Source: an uncultured Lachnospiraceae bacterium
GTDB taxonomy: Bacteria > Bacillota > Clostridia > Lachnospirales > Lachnospiraceae
Assembly: GCA_947631075.1 (NCBI GenBank)
Contig: CANRJU010000130.1
Span: forward strand, 1-7,160
Length of the DNA stretch: 7,160 nucleotides
Direction of reading: 5' to 3'
In this document: positions 1 through 5,430 of the stretch, in pieces
Layout of the letters: each line of letters opens with the position of its first letter
How positions within the stretch are numbered: the first letter of the stretch is position 1
Notes under the pieces: generated by a model
The model's input: the letters and a program-made list of their open reading frames with translations, nothing else
Told to the model about the DNA's origin: nothing
Databases searched by the model: none
Position numbers and translations under genes: made by a program

Positions 1-2329
1 TGACCGGCTTTTTCAGCACATGGCACCGGTTCGCCATCGCGCTCCCGTCACCATAATAAGCATCGCAAAATCTTACTGCCCGCTCCGCATCCAGAGAATC
101 ATCGTAAATCCCCCATCCGCCTTCCCGGTATTCCTGTAGAAGATCCCGGTATCCCGGCCATGCCTCCGGTCTGGACCGCCGCAGAAGCTCCCTGGTGTTC
201 ATATCCGGCCTCCAGATCACAGTGATGTCATCCTTATGCTCCCGGAACAGTCCAAACACCTCGCGCATCTTCTCCACGGCTTTCACGCCGTACTGGAACA
301 AGACGCTGGCGCTGATTACATACAGAATCACTTTCTTCTCGCCGCCGTCTGGTTTTCGGATTGCTTCGAGCCATTCCTCTGGCACGCCCTTTTCACCCGC
401 TATCCGCAGGGGGCGATTCCTCTCATCGCTCAAGAGCGGCTCCCAGACAGAAATCTTTTCTTCCCACATGGACTTTGTCCCCTCCCCGGCAAACTCCGTC
501 AAAAGCTCCACATAGACATCTTTCATCTGCTCCGACTGCACAAGCAATGTCCTGCACAGGTTCCTTAGCGTCTTGCGGCCTCTCTCATCCCCCGGCCCGA
601 TTTCATCCATAGCAAACGGAGGAACCCACACCAGCCTGTCCGTGTATTTTTTTATGTTCTGCGCATAAAAGAACGGGTGGATAGTAGAACCGTAGCTGTA
701 CTCATCAAAGGGGAACTGCATCACGATGACGTCCGGACGATGAGCGGCAAAGTCATAGGATTCATAGGATGTAATCTTAACTTCCACCGGATAATCCGTC
801 TCATAATGCGGCTCATCCTTTATGACCGAGCCAAAATCATCCTTATAATAATAGGGCACCGGAATGACTGTGACTTCCACCTCTTCATCCGCCACGGCCC
901 TGCGCCACATTTCTTCCATCATCCACCAACAGTCGGTCTTATAAGGAAGAAATACGACTTCTCTTTTCTCTTTCAGGTCCTGCGCAATGCTTTTCTCCAG
1001 TTCTTTTTCAAAATCTCTTAAACAGCTTGTCCTCTCAACAGTACTCGCAGTAAGCTTGTCAAATCCCACCGGTTCACCAGATTCCACCGATCCGCCAGAC
1101 TCTTGTCCTTCCTGATATCCACCAGCCAGCCATTCATGAATCCGAAAGATCTGCTCGCAGTATTTTTCCAGCACAGACACCGTCGGATGATCGCTGCCTC
1201 GTTCCTTTTCAATTAGTGTTCCCAGCTCAATGGCGACATTCTGGCACTCACTGAGAAGTCCCGCCGCCTCATCTGTCCGCTCTTCAGCGAGCAATCCCGC
1301 AAGCTCCTCATGCGCCTCATGGAACAGCGGCAGAAATGCGGAAACTCTTTCCAGCATGGTCTCCTTGGGGGCTTTTTCCTTTTCCACAGCCTCAATCTCT
1401 TCCTTTGAATAGAAATACTGCAGAGGCTCGATGCCGACCTCGTCCCTTATTCCTCGGTGCACGTTCTCATAGGCCGGGTAGCCATGAGAGCCGCCGGAAC
1501 GCACCGGCTTCATCCAGTCCGCACCATATTTTTTTGCGAGCAGAGCGTCATAATGTGCCGGAACAGCAATGGTCGTATTCTCAAAGGGAAGCTCTATGGT
1601 ATGAGCATAATATTCCTTCGGTATCCTATAGTTCTCATTTTTTGTATAAAGAGGCATGTTGGTCAGTTCATTACATCTCGCCTCATTCATGTGCATCGCA
1701 ACATCCTCAACAGCCTTTGTCAGCTGCCGTTTTAGAGGCTGCTCCCTATCGATTTCTATGCCAAAAAGTTTTTCCACCTTATGAAGAAGCACCCCGACCT
1801 TCTCAGAATCCCTGTTCTTATCATCAACGATAAATTCTATATCAGCCACAAGGCAATACAGATCCCTATACCATGTCCTTTCTTTTGGATCTTCAGGCAA
1901 AAAATCCAAAATAAACAGATCAATAGACGCATTATAAGGATAGCCGTGGAAAAGAGGATAGTCCTCCGTGGCAATCAGCGGAAATTGCGTGTTGGTCACC
2001 TTGCTGACCATGTTATCCGTATTCATCGTCCGGTAGCTCATAACCCAGTATCCCTCCGGCAGCTCCTTGGGAGCTATCTCCAGAAACTTCTCATAATCCG
2101 CTCTTTTCATGCAGATATCAAAGTCATCATCCCACGGGATCATGCCGCCATGACGAACGGCGCCCAAAAGTGTTCCCCACTCAGCATAATACGAAAGGCC
2201 ATGCTTTTCACATACTTTCCTGACCGCATCGAAAATCTCCAGATTCGCCGCCCATGCGCGCTTCATCATGCCGGGGACATAAAAGCCTTCCCGCACCTCA
2301 TCCTCGAAAAAAGATTCTGGAAACTCCAC
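1..2329 (-). CDS. LicD-family phosphotransferase fused to a CDP-glycerol glycerophosphotransferase-like domain (partial, C-terminus beyond window)
   Basis: An open frame of about 776 codons runs from a GTG at 2329 to the left edge without a stop. The GTG is chosen because GGAGGGG lies 8 bases upstream; the nearby ATG at 2345 is out of frame, and the first in-frame ATG is residue 21. Residues about 25-290 are a LicD/nucleotidyltransferase-fold domain, with GTLLGAVRHGG (52-62), the acidic IPWDDDFDI motif (64-72) and DYEKF (78-82). A charged, poorly conserved linker follows (about 300-440). From about 455 (VVFLPYK) to the edge, the sequence resembles the glycerophosphotransferase-like domain common in Lachnospiraceae, including HPFFYAQN and WGIYDD. 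LicD proteins transfer phosphocholine or similar phospho-groups from nucleotide-activated donors to surface glycans. Its place directly downstream of flagellin suggests decoration of flagellin or a wall polymer, but the substrate is inferred. The family call is strong; the acceptor is unknown. Confidence 0.85.
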   Translation of the reverse strand, partial: MEFPESFFEDEVREGFYVPGMMKRAWAANLEIFDAVRKVCEKHGLSYYAEWGTLLGAVRHGGMIPWDDDFDICMKRADYEKFLEIAPKELPEGYWVMSYRTMNTDNMVSKVTNTQFPLIATEDYPLFHGYPYNASIDLFILDFLPEDPKERTWYRDLYCLVADIEFIVDDKNRDSEKVGVLLHKVEKLFGIEIDREQPLKRQLTKAVEDVAMHMNEARCNELTNMPLYTKNENYRIPKEYYAHTIELPFENTTIAVPAHYDALLAKKYGADWMKPVRSGGSHGYPAYENVHRGIRDEVGIEPLQYFYSKEEIEAVEKEKAPKETMLERVSAFLPLFHEAHEELAGLLAEERTDEAAGLLSECQNVAIELGTLIEKERGSDHPTVSVLEKYCEQIFRIHEWLAGGYQEGQESGGSVESGEPVGFDKLTASTVERTSCLRDFEKELEKSIAQDLKEKREVVFLPYKTDCWWMMEEMWRRAVADEEVEVTVIPVPYYYKDDFGSVIKDEPHYETDYPVEVKITSYESYDFAAHRPDVIVMQFPFDEYSYGSTIHPFFYAQNIKKYTDRLVWVPPFAMDEIGPGDERGRKTLRNLCRTLLVQSEQMKDVYVELLTEFAGEGTKSMWEEKISVWEPLLSDERNRPLRIAGEKGVPEEWLEAIRKPDGGEKKVILYVISASVLFQYGVKAVEKMREVFGLFREHKDDITVIWRPDMNTRELLRRSRPEAWPGYRDLLQEYREGGWGIYDDSLDAERAVRFCDAYYGDGSAMANRCHVLKKPV

Positions 2330-2369
2330 TGTCCTGCCCCTCCATCGTGTTCTTATTATTTTTATAGAA

Positions 2370-2410
2370 AGAAAGGATATCCGGATAATAAATACCAAGA
2401 TATCCTTTCT
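2370..2410 (-). terminator. Inverted repeat after fliC, probable (attenuating) terminator
   Basis: A perfect 12-bp stem, AGAAAGGATATC at 2370-2381 and its complement at 2399-2410, encloses a 17-base loop. It lies 47 bases past the fliC stop and 41 bases before the GTG of the LicD gene. Read on the minus strand the stem is followed by TTTCTATAAAAAT, a weak U-tract. It could end most fliC transcripts, letting only some RNA continue into the LicD gene, or act as a 3' stabiliser. The stem is AT-rich, so termination strength is uncertain. Confidence 0.55.
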
Positions 2411-2456
2411 GTCAATTATGCATAGTGCAACTTTACTGTCTGTATGCCGAACGCTA

Positions 2457-3410
2457 TTACTGGAGCAGTGAAAGAACGCCCTGGTTTGCGTTGTTGGCCT
2501 GAGCCAGCATGGAAGTAGCTGCCTGCTGCAGGATGCTCTCCTTGCTGAATCTGGTCATCTCATCTGCCATGTCAGTATCACGGATGCGGCTCTCTGCGGA
2601 CTGCATGTTCTCAGCTGTATTGTCGTCTACCTTAACGGTATACTCCAGACGGTTCTGGATAGCACCCAGCTTGGAACGCTCAGTGGTGACTTTCTTAATC
2701 ATCGAATCCACCTGATCAATCAGATTCGAAATTGCCTCACCTTTTCCACTCTTAACAATCTTGCTTCCTGTTACAGCCATTCCCTGTTTGCTACCAGTCT
2801 TTTCAAAGGATGTGGAGTTAATCAGGATGCTTCCTGTCTTCACCGTTCCTTCGCCAACCAAAAAGCTGCCAAGCAGCTGATCATTGGAAGAAAATGTCCT
2901 CAGCTCCCACTTTACAAGCTTGATATCAACCGTGATTCCCTGTCCCTTATTAGCTCCAACCTGCAGGTACTGGCTCTTATAAGAACCATCCAACAGTTTC
3001 TTCTTGTTGAACTCGGTATCGGTGCTGATTCGACCATACTCTTTCTTCAGTTCGTTGATCTCATCCTGAATCTTCTGGAAATCGTTCTCCTGTGAACCAT
3101 CCAAAGTACCAGTATTGGCTGCCTGAACCAAAAGTTCACGGGTTCTCTGAAGGATTGCATGCTGCTGATCCATAGCGCCCTCAGCCGTCTGGATAAGGGA
3201 AATGCCATCCTGAGCGTTGTCAGATGCTCTCTGAAGACCGCGAACCTGAGCCCTCATCTTCTCGGAAATTGCCAGACCTGCTGCGTCATCTGCTGCGCGG
3301 TTGATTCTGTAACCACTTGCAAGCTTCTCAGTTGACTTGGAAAGATTTCCTCCTACGATACCTAACTGCCTGTTAGCGTTCATAGATGTAATGTTGTGCT
3401 GTACTATCAT
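2457..3410 (-). CDS. fliC: Flagellin
   Basis: Major filament subunit, 317 aa, exported by the flagellar type III system and polymerised outside the cell. The N-terminal D0/D1 helices (about 1-160) are clear: MIVQHNITSMNANRQLG, LSSG-like LASGYRINRAADDAAGLAISEKM, then LQRTREL (87-93) and IQDEI (114-118). The C-terminal D1/D0 helices (about 226-317) include RLEYTV, ESRIRDTDMADEM and the terminal LAQANNANQGVLSLLQ. The exposed central region between them is only about 60 residues (165-225), so D2/D3 domains are nearly absent, as in many clostridial flagellins. The start is fixed by AAGGAGG at 3419-3425, 8 bases upstream. It follows csrA by 177 bases on the same strand; GGA motifs in this leader suggest CsrA control of translation. 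There is no N-terminal signal peptide, as expected. Confidence 0.98.
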   Translation of the reverse strand: MIVQHNITSMNANRQLGIVGGNLSKSTEKLASGYRINRAADDAAGLAISEKMRAQVRGLQRASDNAQDGISLIQTAEGAMDQQHAILQRTRELLVQAANTGTLDGSQENDFQKIQDEINELKKEYGRISTDTEFNKKKLLDGSYKSQYLQVGANKGQGITVDIKLVKWELRTFSSNDQLLGSFLVGEGTVKTGSILINSTSFEKTGSKQGMAVTGSKIVKSGKGEAISNLIDQVDSMIKKVTTERSKLGAIQNRLEYTVKVDDNTAENMQSAESRIRDTDMADEMTRFSKESILQQAATSMLAQANNANQGVLSLLQ

Positions 3411-3587
3411 AATGATTACCTCCTTGTTTTACCACCACAAATCCGTTTGCGGTGTTTGTTATTGTTTTTTATTTTCCTGTGGACGCTACGAAATCTGTTT
3501 TTCTCGCTGCATCCTATATAATATCCGTCGAAACCGCCGTCCGCCTCGCGGGCCCGGCAACGCGTCCGGCGCTTTCTCCGGTTATTA
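3411..3587 (-). promoter_or_regulatory. GGA-rich fliC leader with probable CsrA binding sites
   Basis: The 177-base csrA-fliC interval, read on the minus strand, has eight GGA triplets. Two fit the CsrA site pattern (A/U-rich flank plus ARGGAUG/ARGGAGG): ACAAGGAGGT at 3418-3427, which is the Shine-Dalgarno itself, and TATAGGATGCA at 3508-3518. A third, ACGGATTTG, is at 3438-3446. In Bacillus subtilis CsrA represses hag by binding two leader sites, one overlapping the Shine-Dalgarno; the layout here is similar. The part nearest csrA (about 3532-3580) is very GC-rich and likely folds. No fliW gene, the usual CsrA antagonist, is in the window. Confidence 0.55.
3446..3471 (-). promoter_or_regulatory. 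Possible weak sigma-28-type fliC promoter
   Basis: On the minus strand TAAA (3468-3471) is followed after 14 bases by ACCGCAAA (3446-3453), a 5-of-8 match to the flagellar sigma factor -10 box GCCGATAA. Transcription would start about 30 bases before the fliC ATG. The match is poor and the spacing one base short, so this is only a candidate; fliC could instead be transcribed from the csrA promoter. Confidence 0.2.
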
Positions 3588-3860
3588 TCAGTGCTCAAAG
3601 GCCTTCTCGCTGTGCTCCAGCACTTTCCCCTTTTTCGGTTTCCGGTACCGCTCCGGCAGTTCCGGCTCCGCGTAATACTTGGGAGAGTTCTTTTTCAGTT
3701 CCGGGTTGTTCTTCTCCAGAACCGTGCTCCTCACGATGTTGACATCCTTCGGCGCGTCAATCATAATCCTCATATGGTTATGGCTTCCGCCCAGAAACAC
3801 GATCTTGATGTCGTCCCCCAGCATCAGGTACTCCTCTGTGCTCACACTCAATCTCAGCAT
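3588..3860 (-). CDS. csrA: CsrA-family post-transcriptional regulator, divergent
   Basis: A 90-aa protein matching the CsrA fold: MLRLS at the start, GDDIKIVFLG (15-24), RIMIDAPKDVNIVR (31-44). CsrA dimers bind GGA motifs in mRNA leaders and block ribosome access; in Firmicutes the main target is flagellin mRNA. The start at 3860 is chosen because the CsrA family begins with ML.L and because GGAGGAGG precedes this ATG; the longer frame to 3905 adds 15 residues unlike the family. Conserved are Leu4 and Arg44, the latter important for RNA contact in characterised CsrA. Odd features are Val6-Ser7 where most homologues have basic residues, and a charged, Pro/Lys-rich tail of about 40 residues (51-90), making it longer than the usual 60-75. 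It is the first gene of the csrA-fliC pair and has its own sigma-A-like promoter. Family assignment is good; RNA-binding strength is uncertain. Confidence 0.9.
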   Translation of the reverse strand: MLRLSVSTEEYLMLGDDIKIVFLGGSHNHMRIMIDAPKDVNIVRSTVLEKNNPELKKNSPKYYAEPELPERYRKPKKGKVLEHSEKAFEH

Positions 3861-3938
3861 AAAACCTCCTCCAATCCGGTTTGTCATGCTATCAACGGCT
3901 ATCACGGTATCCCCGCTCTGTTTCCCGCCGCTTTTGCT

Positions 3939-3977
3939 ACGGCTCCTTCAGCCGTTTTATACGGTTCTTTCCGCCGT
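3939..3977 (-). repeat. Two related 17-bp palindromes in the csrA promoter (candidate operators)
   Basis: On the minus strand ACGGCGGAAAGAACCGT (3977-3961) and ACGGCTGAAGGAGCCGT (3955-3939) agree at 14 of 17 positions and are each imperfect palindromes with ACGG...CCGT ends. They lie 22 bp apart, about two helical turns. The first fills the spacer between the csrA -35 and -10 boxes; the second abuts the -10 and covers the likely start site. A degenerate third copy may lie near 3921-3937. Read on the plus strand each palindrome is followed by TTTT, so a stack of small terminators is the alternative. Confidence 0.6.
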
Positions 3978-3984
3978 TTTTCAA
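3956..3984 (-). promoter_or_regulatory. sigma-A-type promoter of csrA
   Basis: On the minus strand TTGAAA (3979-3984) and TATAAA (3956-3961) are separated by exactly 17 bp. Each differs from the housekeeping consensus at one or two positions. Transcription would begin near 3949, giving a leader of about 90 bases that ends in a GGAGGAGG ribosome binding site containing GGA triplets, so CsrA autoregulation is possible. Confidence 0.7.
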
Positions 3985-4017
3985 AATGCAACTTTTTGCT
4001 ATAAAATGTTGCGTTTT
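3983..4017. repeat. Hairpin copy 1 (AAAATGCAAC arms) upstream of csrA
   Basis: Arms AAAATGCAAC (3983-3992) and GTTGCGTTTT (4008-4017) pair over 10 bp with one T-G pair and a 15-base loop; on the plus strand the stem ends in TTTTTT. It abuts the csrA -35 box. The same arms occur in the hairpin at 4351-4385. It could be a plus-strand terminator, an operator, or one copy of a small dispersed palindrome. Confidence 0.55.
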
Positions 4018-4283
4018 TTGAGGGTGATCTTGTTTATTATAAATCACATATATATTCTATTAATTGACGAAAAATCAGAACAAACTAGCGATTAACATGC
4101 AAAATTCATCACTGAATGACGAGAACCATTTCTCTCTATTTTATGACGGTTGAAAATGGCTGATTTGAACAACATGGTTTTGGAATAATTTGGAAATCGA
4201 AATTTACAAAGAATAAATTTAAAATTTTTACTCAAAGAAAAAACAACGATTTTCCGCTGTTTCCCAGAACTTTTTGAAAAAAA
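4018..4283. other. AT-rich intergenic stretch, no gene recognised
   Basis: This 266-bp stretch is strongly AT-rich, with many A- and T-runs, and no ORF with a convincing ribosome binding site was found on either strand. The only signal seen is a possible second, upstream minus-strand promoter (TTAATA, 16 bp, TATAAT at 4036-4063), which would add hairpin copy 1 to the csrA leader. No known riboswitch motif was recognised. Confidence 0.5.
4036..4063 (-). promoter_or_regulatory. Possible second upstream csrA promoter
   Basis: On the minus strand TTAATA (4058-4063) and a consensus TATAAT (4036-4041) lie 16 bp apart. RNA from here would start near 4029 and run through hairpin copy 1 and the two palindromes into csrA. 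AT-rich sequence produces such matches by chance, so confidence is low. Confidence 0.3.
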
Positions 4284-4312
4284 TTTAAAAAAATTTAAAA
4301 ATCAGCTATAAT
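4284..4312 (+). promoter_or_regulatory. sigma-A-type promoter for a short plus-strand transcript
   Basis: TTTAAA (4284-4289), a 17-bp spacer and a perfect TATAAT (4307-4312) form a good housekeeping promoter, preceded by A/T-tracts resembling an UP element. The start would be near 4319, at a perfect palindrome ATCGGA-ATGC-TCCGAT (4318-4333) that would form a 5' hairpin. Downstream are AAGGTG and the candidate ORF at 4354. The flanking AT-rich sequence raises the chance of a spurious match. Confidence 0.5.
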
Positions 4313-4350
4313 GTTTTATCGGAATGCTCCGATATATAAGGTGTAAGTTA

Positions 4351-4385
4351 AAAATGCAACACTATATAGCAAAGTGTTGCATTTT
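4351..4385. terminator. Perfect 13-bp hairpin (copy 2), probable bidirectional terminator
   Basis: AAAATGCAACACT (4351-4363) and its exact complement (4373-4385) enclose a 9-base loop. On the minus strand it ends in TTTTTAACTT and lies about 94 bases past the stop of the gene at 4479, so it can terminate that gene. On the plus strand it ends in TTTTCGTTTT and could end a small RNA of about 70 bases starting near 4319. Its arms match hairpin copy 1 (3983-4017). It also covers the start codon of the candidate small ORF. Confidence 0.65.
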
Positions 4386-4446
4386 CGTTTTATTGCTTTC
4401 CCTATATGCGTGTAGTATTGGGAGCAAAATCCCCCTTGTATCATAG
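4354..4446 (+). CDS. Candidate 30-aa lipoprotein-like small protein
   Basis: A 30-codon ORF whose product looks like a lipoprotein signal peptide: a short head with Lys7, a hydrophobic stretch from Cys8 to Leu17, and a lipobox-like Leu-Tyr-Ala-Cys at 17-20, leaving an 11-residue tail starting at Cys20. Support comes from a good promoter at 4284-4312 and AAGGTG (4338-4343) 10 bases upstream of the ATG. Against it, spacing is long, Tyr at position -2 of the lipobox is unusual, and a perfect hairpin (4351-4385) covers the start and first ten codons, so the same transcript may be a non-coding RNA ended by that hairpin. I recognise no family. If real, it could be a small membrane lipopeptide or a peptide-signal precursor; that is inference. 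Confidence 0.3.
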   Translation: MQHYIAKCCIFVLLLSLYACSIGSKIPLVS

Positions 4447-4478
4447 ATTTTGACATAATTACGAAAGATATAAGAATT

Positions 4479-5099
4479 TCAACTGCCACTTATGTCATCA
4501 TAGCCCCCTTCCCTTTTCCGGGTCACATATTCCCACAGTTTTTCCGCTCTTTGGGACATCAGAAACGCCAGAATCCCCACAGTCAAGGCCAGCGTCACAA
4601 GCAGAAACACCAGGCACAGGCCAAAATTAAGATGTCCCCCGGCAGAGTTTAATCCGGCAGTGCCCGCATCCACTGCTCGCGTTCCAGAAGTTATCCTTTC
4701 AGAATGACTACCCTTATCAGACCCTATTCCGGCAGAATTAATTTCACCCGTCCCCACCTCCGCAGAGCGAATCCTACCGGCTTCCGTCCCTGCGGAATAA
4801 ACCCTCTCCGGCCCTGCTGCCTTTTTCTCCTCCGTCACGCGGATCTGAACCAAGGACATAACTTTCTTTCCCACACACAGCGTGTCCGGCTCCGTCTCCG
4901 CCAGAAATTCCCGGCCCCCGTACACAGCCCGGACCGAGAGCGTATACTCCCCCGGCTTCATAGTCAGGCGCCGGATGTAAAAGTCCTTTCGGCCTATCTG
5001 GATTCGGCCGGACTTCCCCGTTCGCCTGTTTTGAATCTCCAGCGTGATCACGCCCCGGAAATCATCCGAAACTACCGCCTTGAACTCCACCTTCCCCAT
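4479..5099 (-). CDS. Unrecognised protein: beta-rich domain, repeat linker, C-terminal membrane helix
   Basis: I do not recognise this 206-aa protein. Residues 1-90 look like a small beta-sandwich of the prealbumin/carboxypeptidase-regulatory type, with alternating strands and the turn MKPGEYTLSVRAVYGG (47-62). Residues 97-155 form a Ser/Ala/Gly-rich linker with degenerate ten-residue repeats. Residues about 159-181 are one strong membrane helix, followed by a basic then acidic tail of about 25 residues. There is no N-terminal signal peptide, so it may be inserted tail-first with the head in the cytoplasm, or lack an upstream part. The start at 5099 is preferred because GGAAGGGAG precedes it by 8 bases; an in-frame ATG at 5159 would add 20 residues but has no clear ribosome binding site, and a stop lies just beyond. 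It appears monocistronic, with the hairpin at 4351-4385 as terminator. Confidence 0.65.
   Translation of the reverse strand: MGKVEFKAVVSDDFRGVITLEIQNRRTGKSGRIQIGRKDFYIRRLTMKPGEYTLSVRAVYGGREFLAETEPDTLCVGKKVMSLVQIRVTEEKKAAGPERVYSAGTEAGRIRSAEVGTGEINSAGIGSDKGSHSERITSGTRAVDAGTAGLNSAGGHLNFGLCLVFLLVTLALTVGILAFLMSQRAEKLWEYVTRKREGGYDDISGS
4716..4805 (-). repeat. Three degenerate 30-bp coding repeats in the linker
   Basis: Codons 99-128 of the gene above fall into three ten-residue units, RVYSAGTEAG, RIRSAEVGTG and EINSAGIGSD, sharing x-x-x-Ser-Ala. At DNA level the 30-bp units keep a TTC(C/T)GC(A/G/C) core. Weaker echoes follow down to codon 155. The units likely arose by tandem duplication and lengthen a flexible stalk before the membrane helix. 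Confidence 0.5.
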
Positions 5100-5392
5100 C
5101 CTCAACGCTCCCTTCCCCCGTTTCCATGATATCGGGGTCCAAATGCCTTTTCCCGGCATCTTTCTACTATACTTCTGCTATCTTCTATTATCCTATTCAA
5201 GAAGCTCCTGCCATATTCTAAAAAATGGGCGGTTGAAACACTCTCCCCGCAAAGAGCCTCTCCGCAATTCCCTCTCTGTGCGTGACAGAAATTTTCTGAC
5301 AGAAAATTTCTGATAGAATAAAAAGCGGAAAAAGCAATCTTTTCCTCGCCCGCAAAAAGTCGCTTTTAATGCCTGCTGAATATTGTCTCATT
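5100..5392. other. Intergenic region between divergent genes
   Basis: About 290 bp separate the 4479-5099 gene from the recombinase promoter. It contains the alternative start of the leftward gene (5159), the perfect palindrome at 5287-5311 and a run of A/T-rich sequence with a weak G-G-A-rich hairpin near 5328-5346. I found no convincing promoter for the leftward gene and no further ORF with a ribosome binding site. Confidence 0.4.
5287..5311. repeat. Perfect palindrome with 11-bp arms and 3-bp centre
   Basis: AGAAATTTTCT (5287-5297), GAC, then AGAAAATTTCT (5301-5311) is an exact inverted repeat, extended by flanking GACAGAA/GATAGAA direct repeats. It lies about 80 bp before the recombinase promoter and its GAAATTTTC core resembles the repeat array in the recombinase leader. 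It may be an operator, a recombinase binding site, or a small hairpin; the 3-bp centre is shorter than the 6-8 bp crossover of usual tyrosine recombinase sites. Confidence 0.6.
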
Positions 5393-5422
5393 ATGTCATT
5401 TTAACGGTTTTTAGGATACAAT
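5393..5422 (+). promoter_or_regulatory. Probable promoter of the recombinase gene
   Basis: ATGTCA (5393-5398), an 18-bp spacer and TACAAT (5417-5422) form a moderate sigma-A promoter: four and five matches out of six. Transcription would start near 5430, exactly where the repeat array begins, leaving a leader of about 130 bases before the ATG at 5560. Confidence 0.5.
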
Positions 5423-5430
5423 AGAGATAA

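Noticed and set aside
1336..2425. Plus-strand ORFs of 165 and 214 codons within 1336-2425
   Set aside because: They lie opposite the continuous LicD-family frame, have compositions unlike any protein family I know and no good ribosome binding site; they are shadows of the minus-strand gene.
3591..4095. Plus-strand ORFs of 137-138 codons opposite csrA
   Set aside because: They overlap the clear csrA frame and its promoter, and the translations show no recognisable fold.
4018..4283. Riboswitch or CRISPR in the AT-rich interval
   Set aside because: No regularly spaced direct repeats and no recognisable conserved aptamer motif, such as that of the cyclic di-GMP class, were seen.
4315..4323. CCGATAA on the minus strand, resembling a sigma-28 -10 box
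   Set aside because: No TAAA-like -35 box lies at the right distance and the match is part of the palindrome at 4318-4333.
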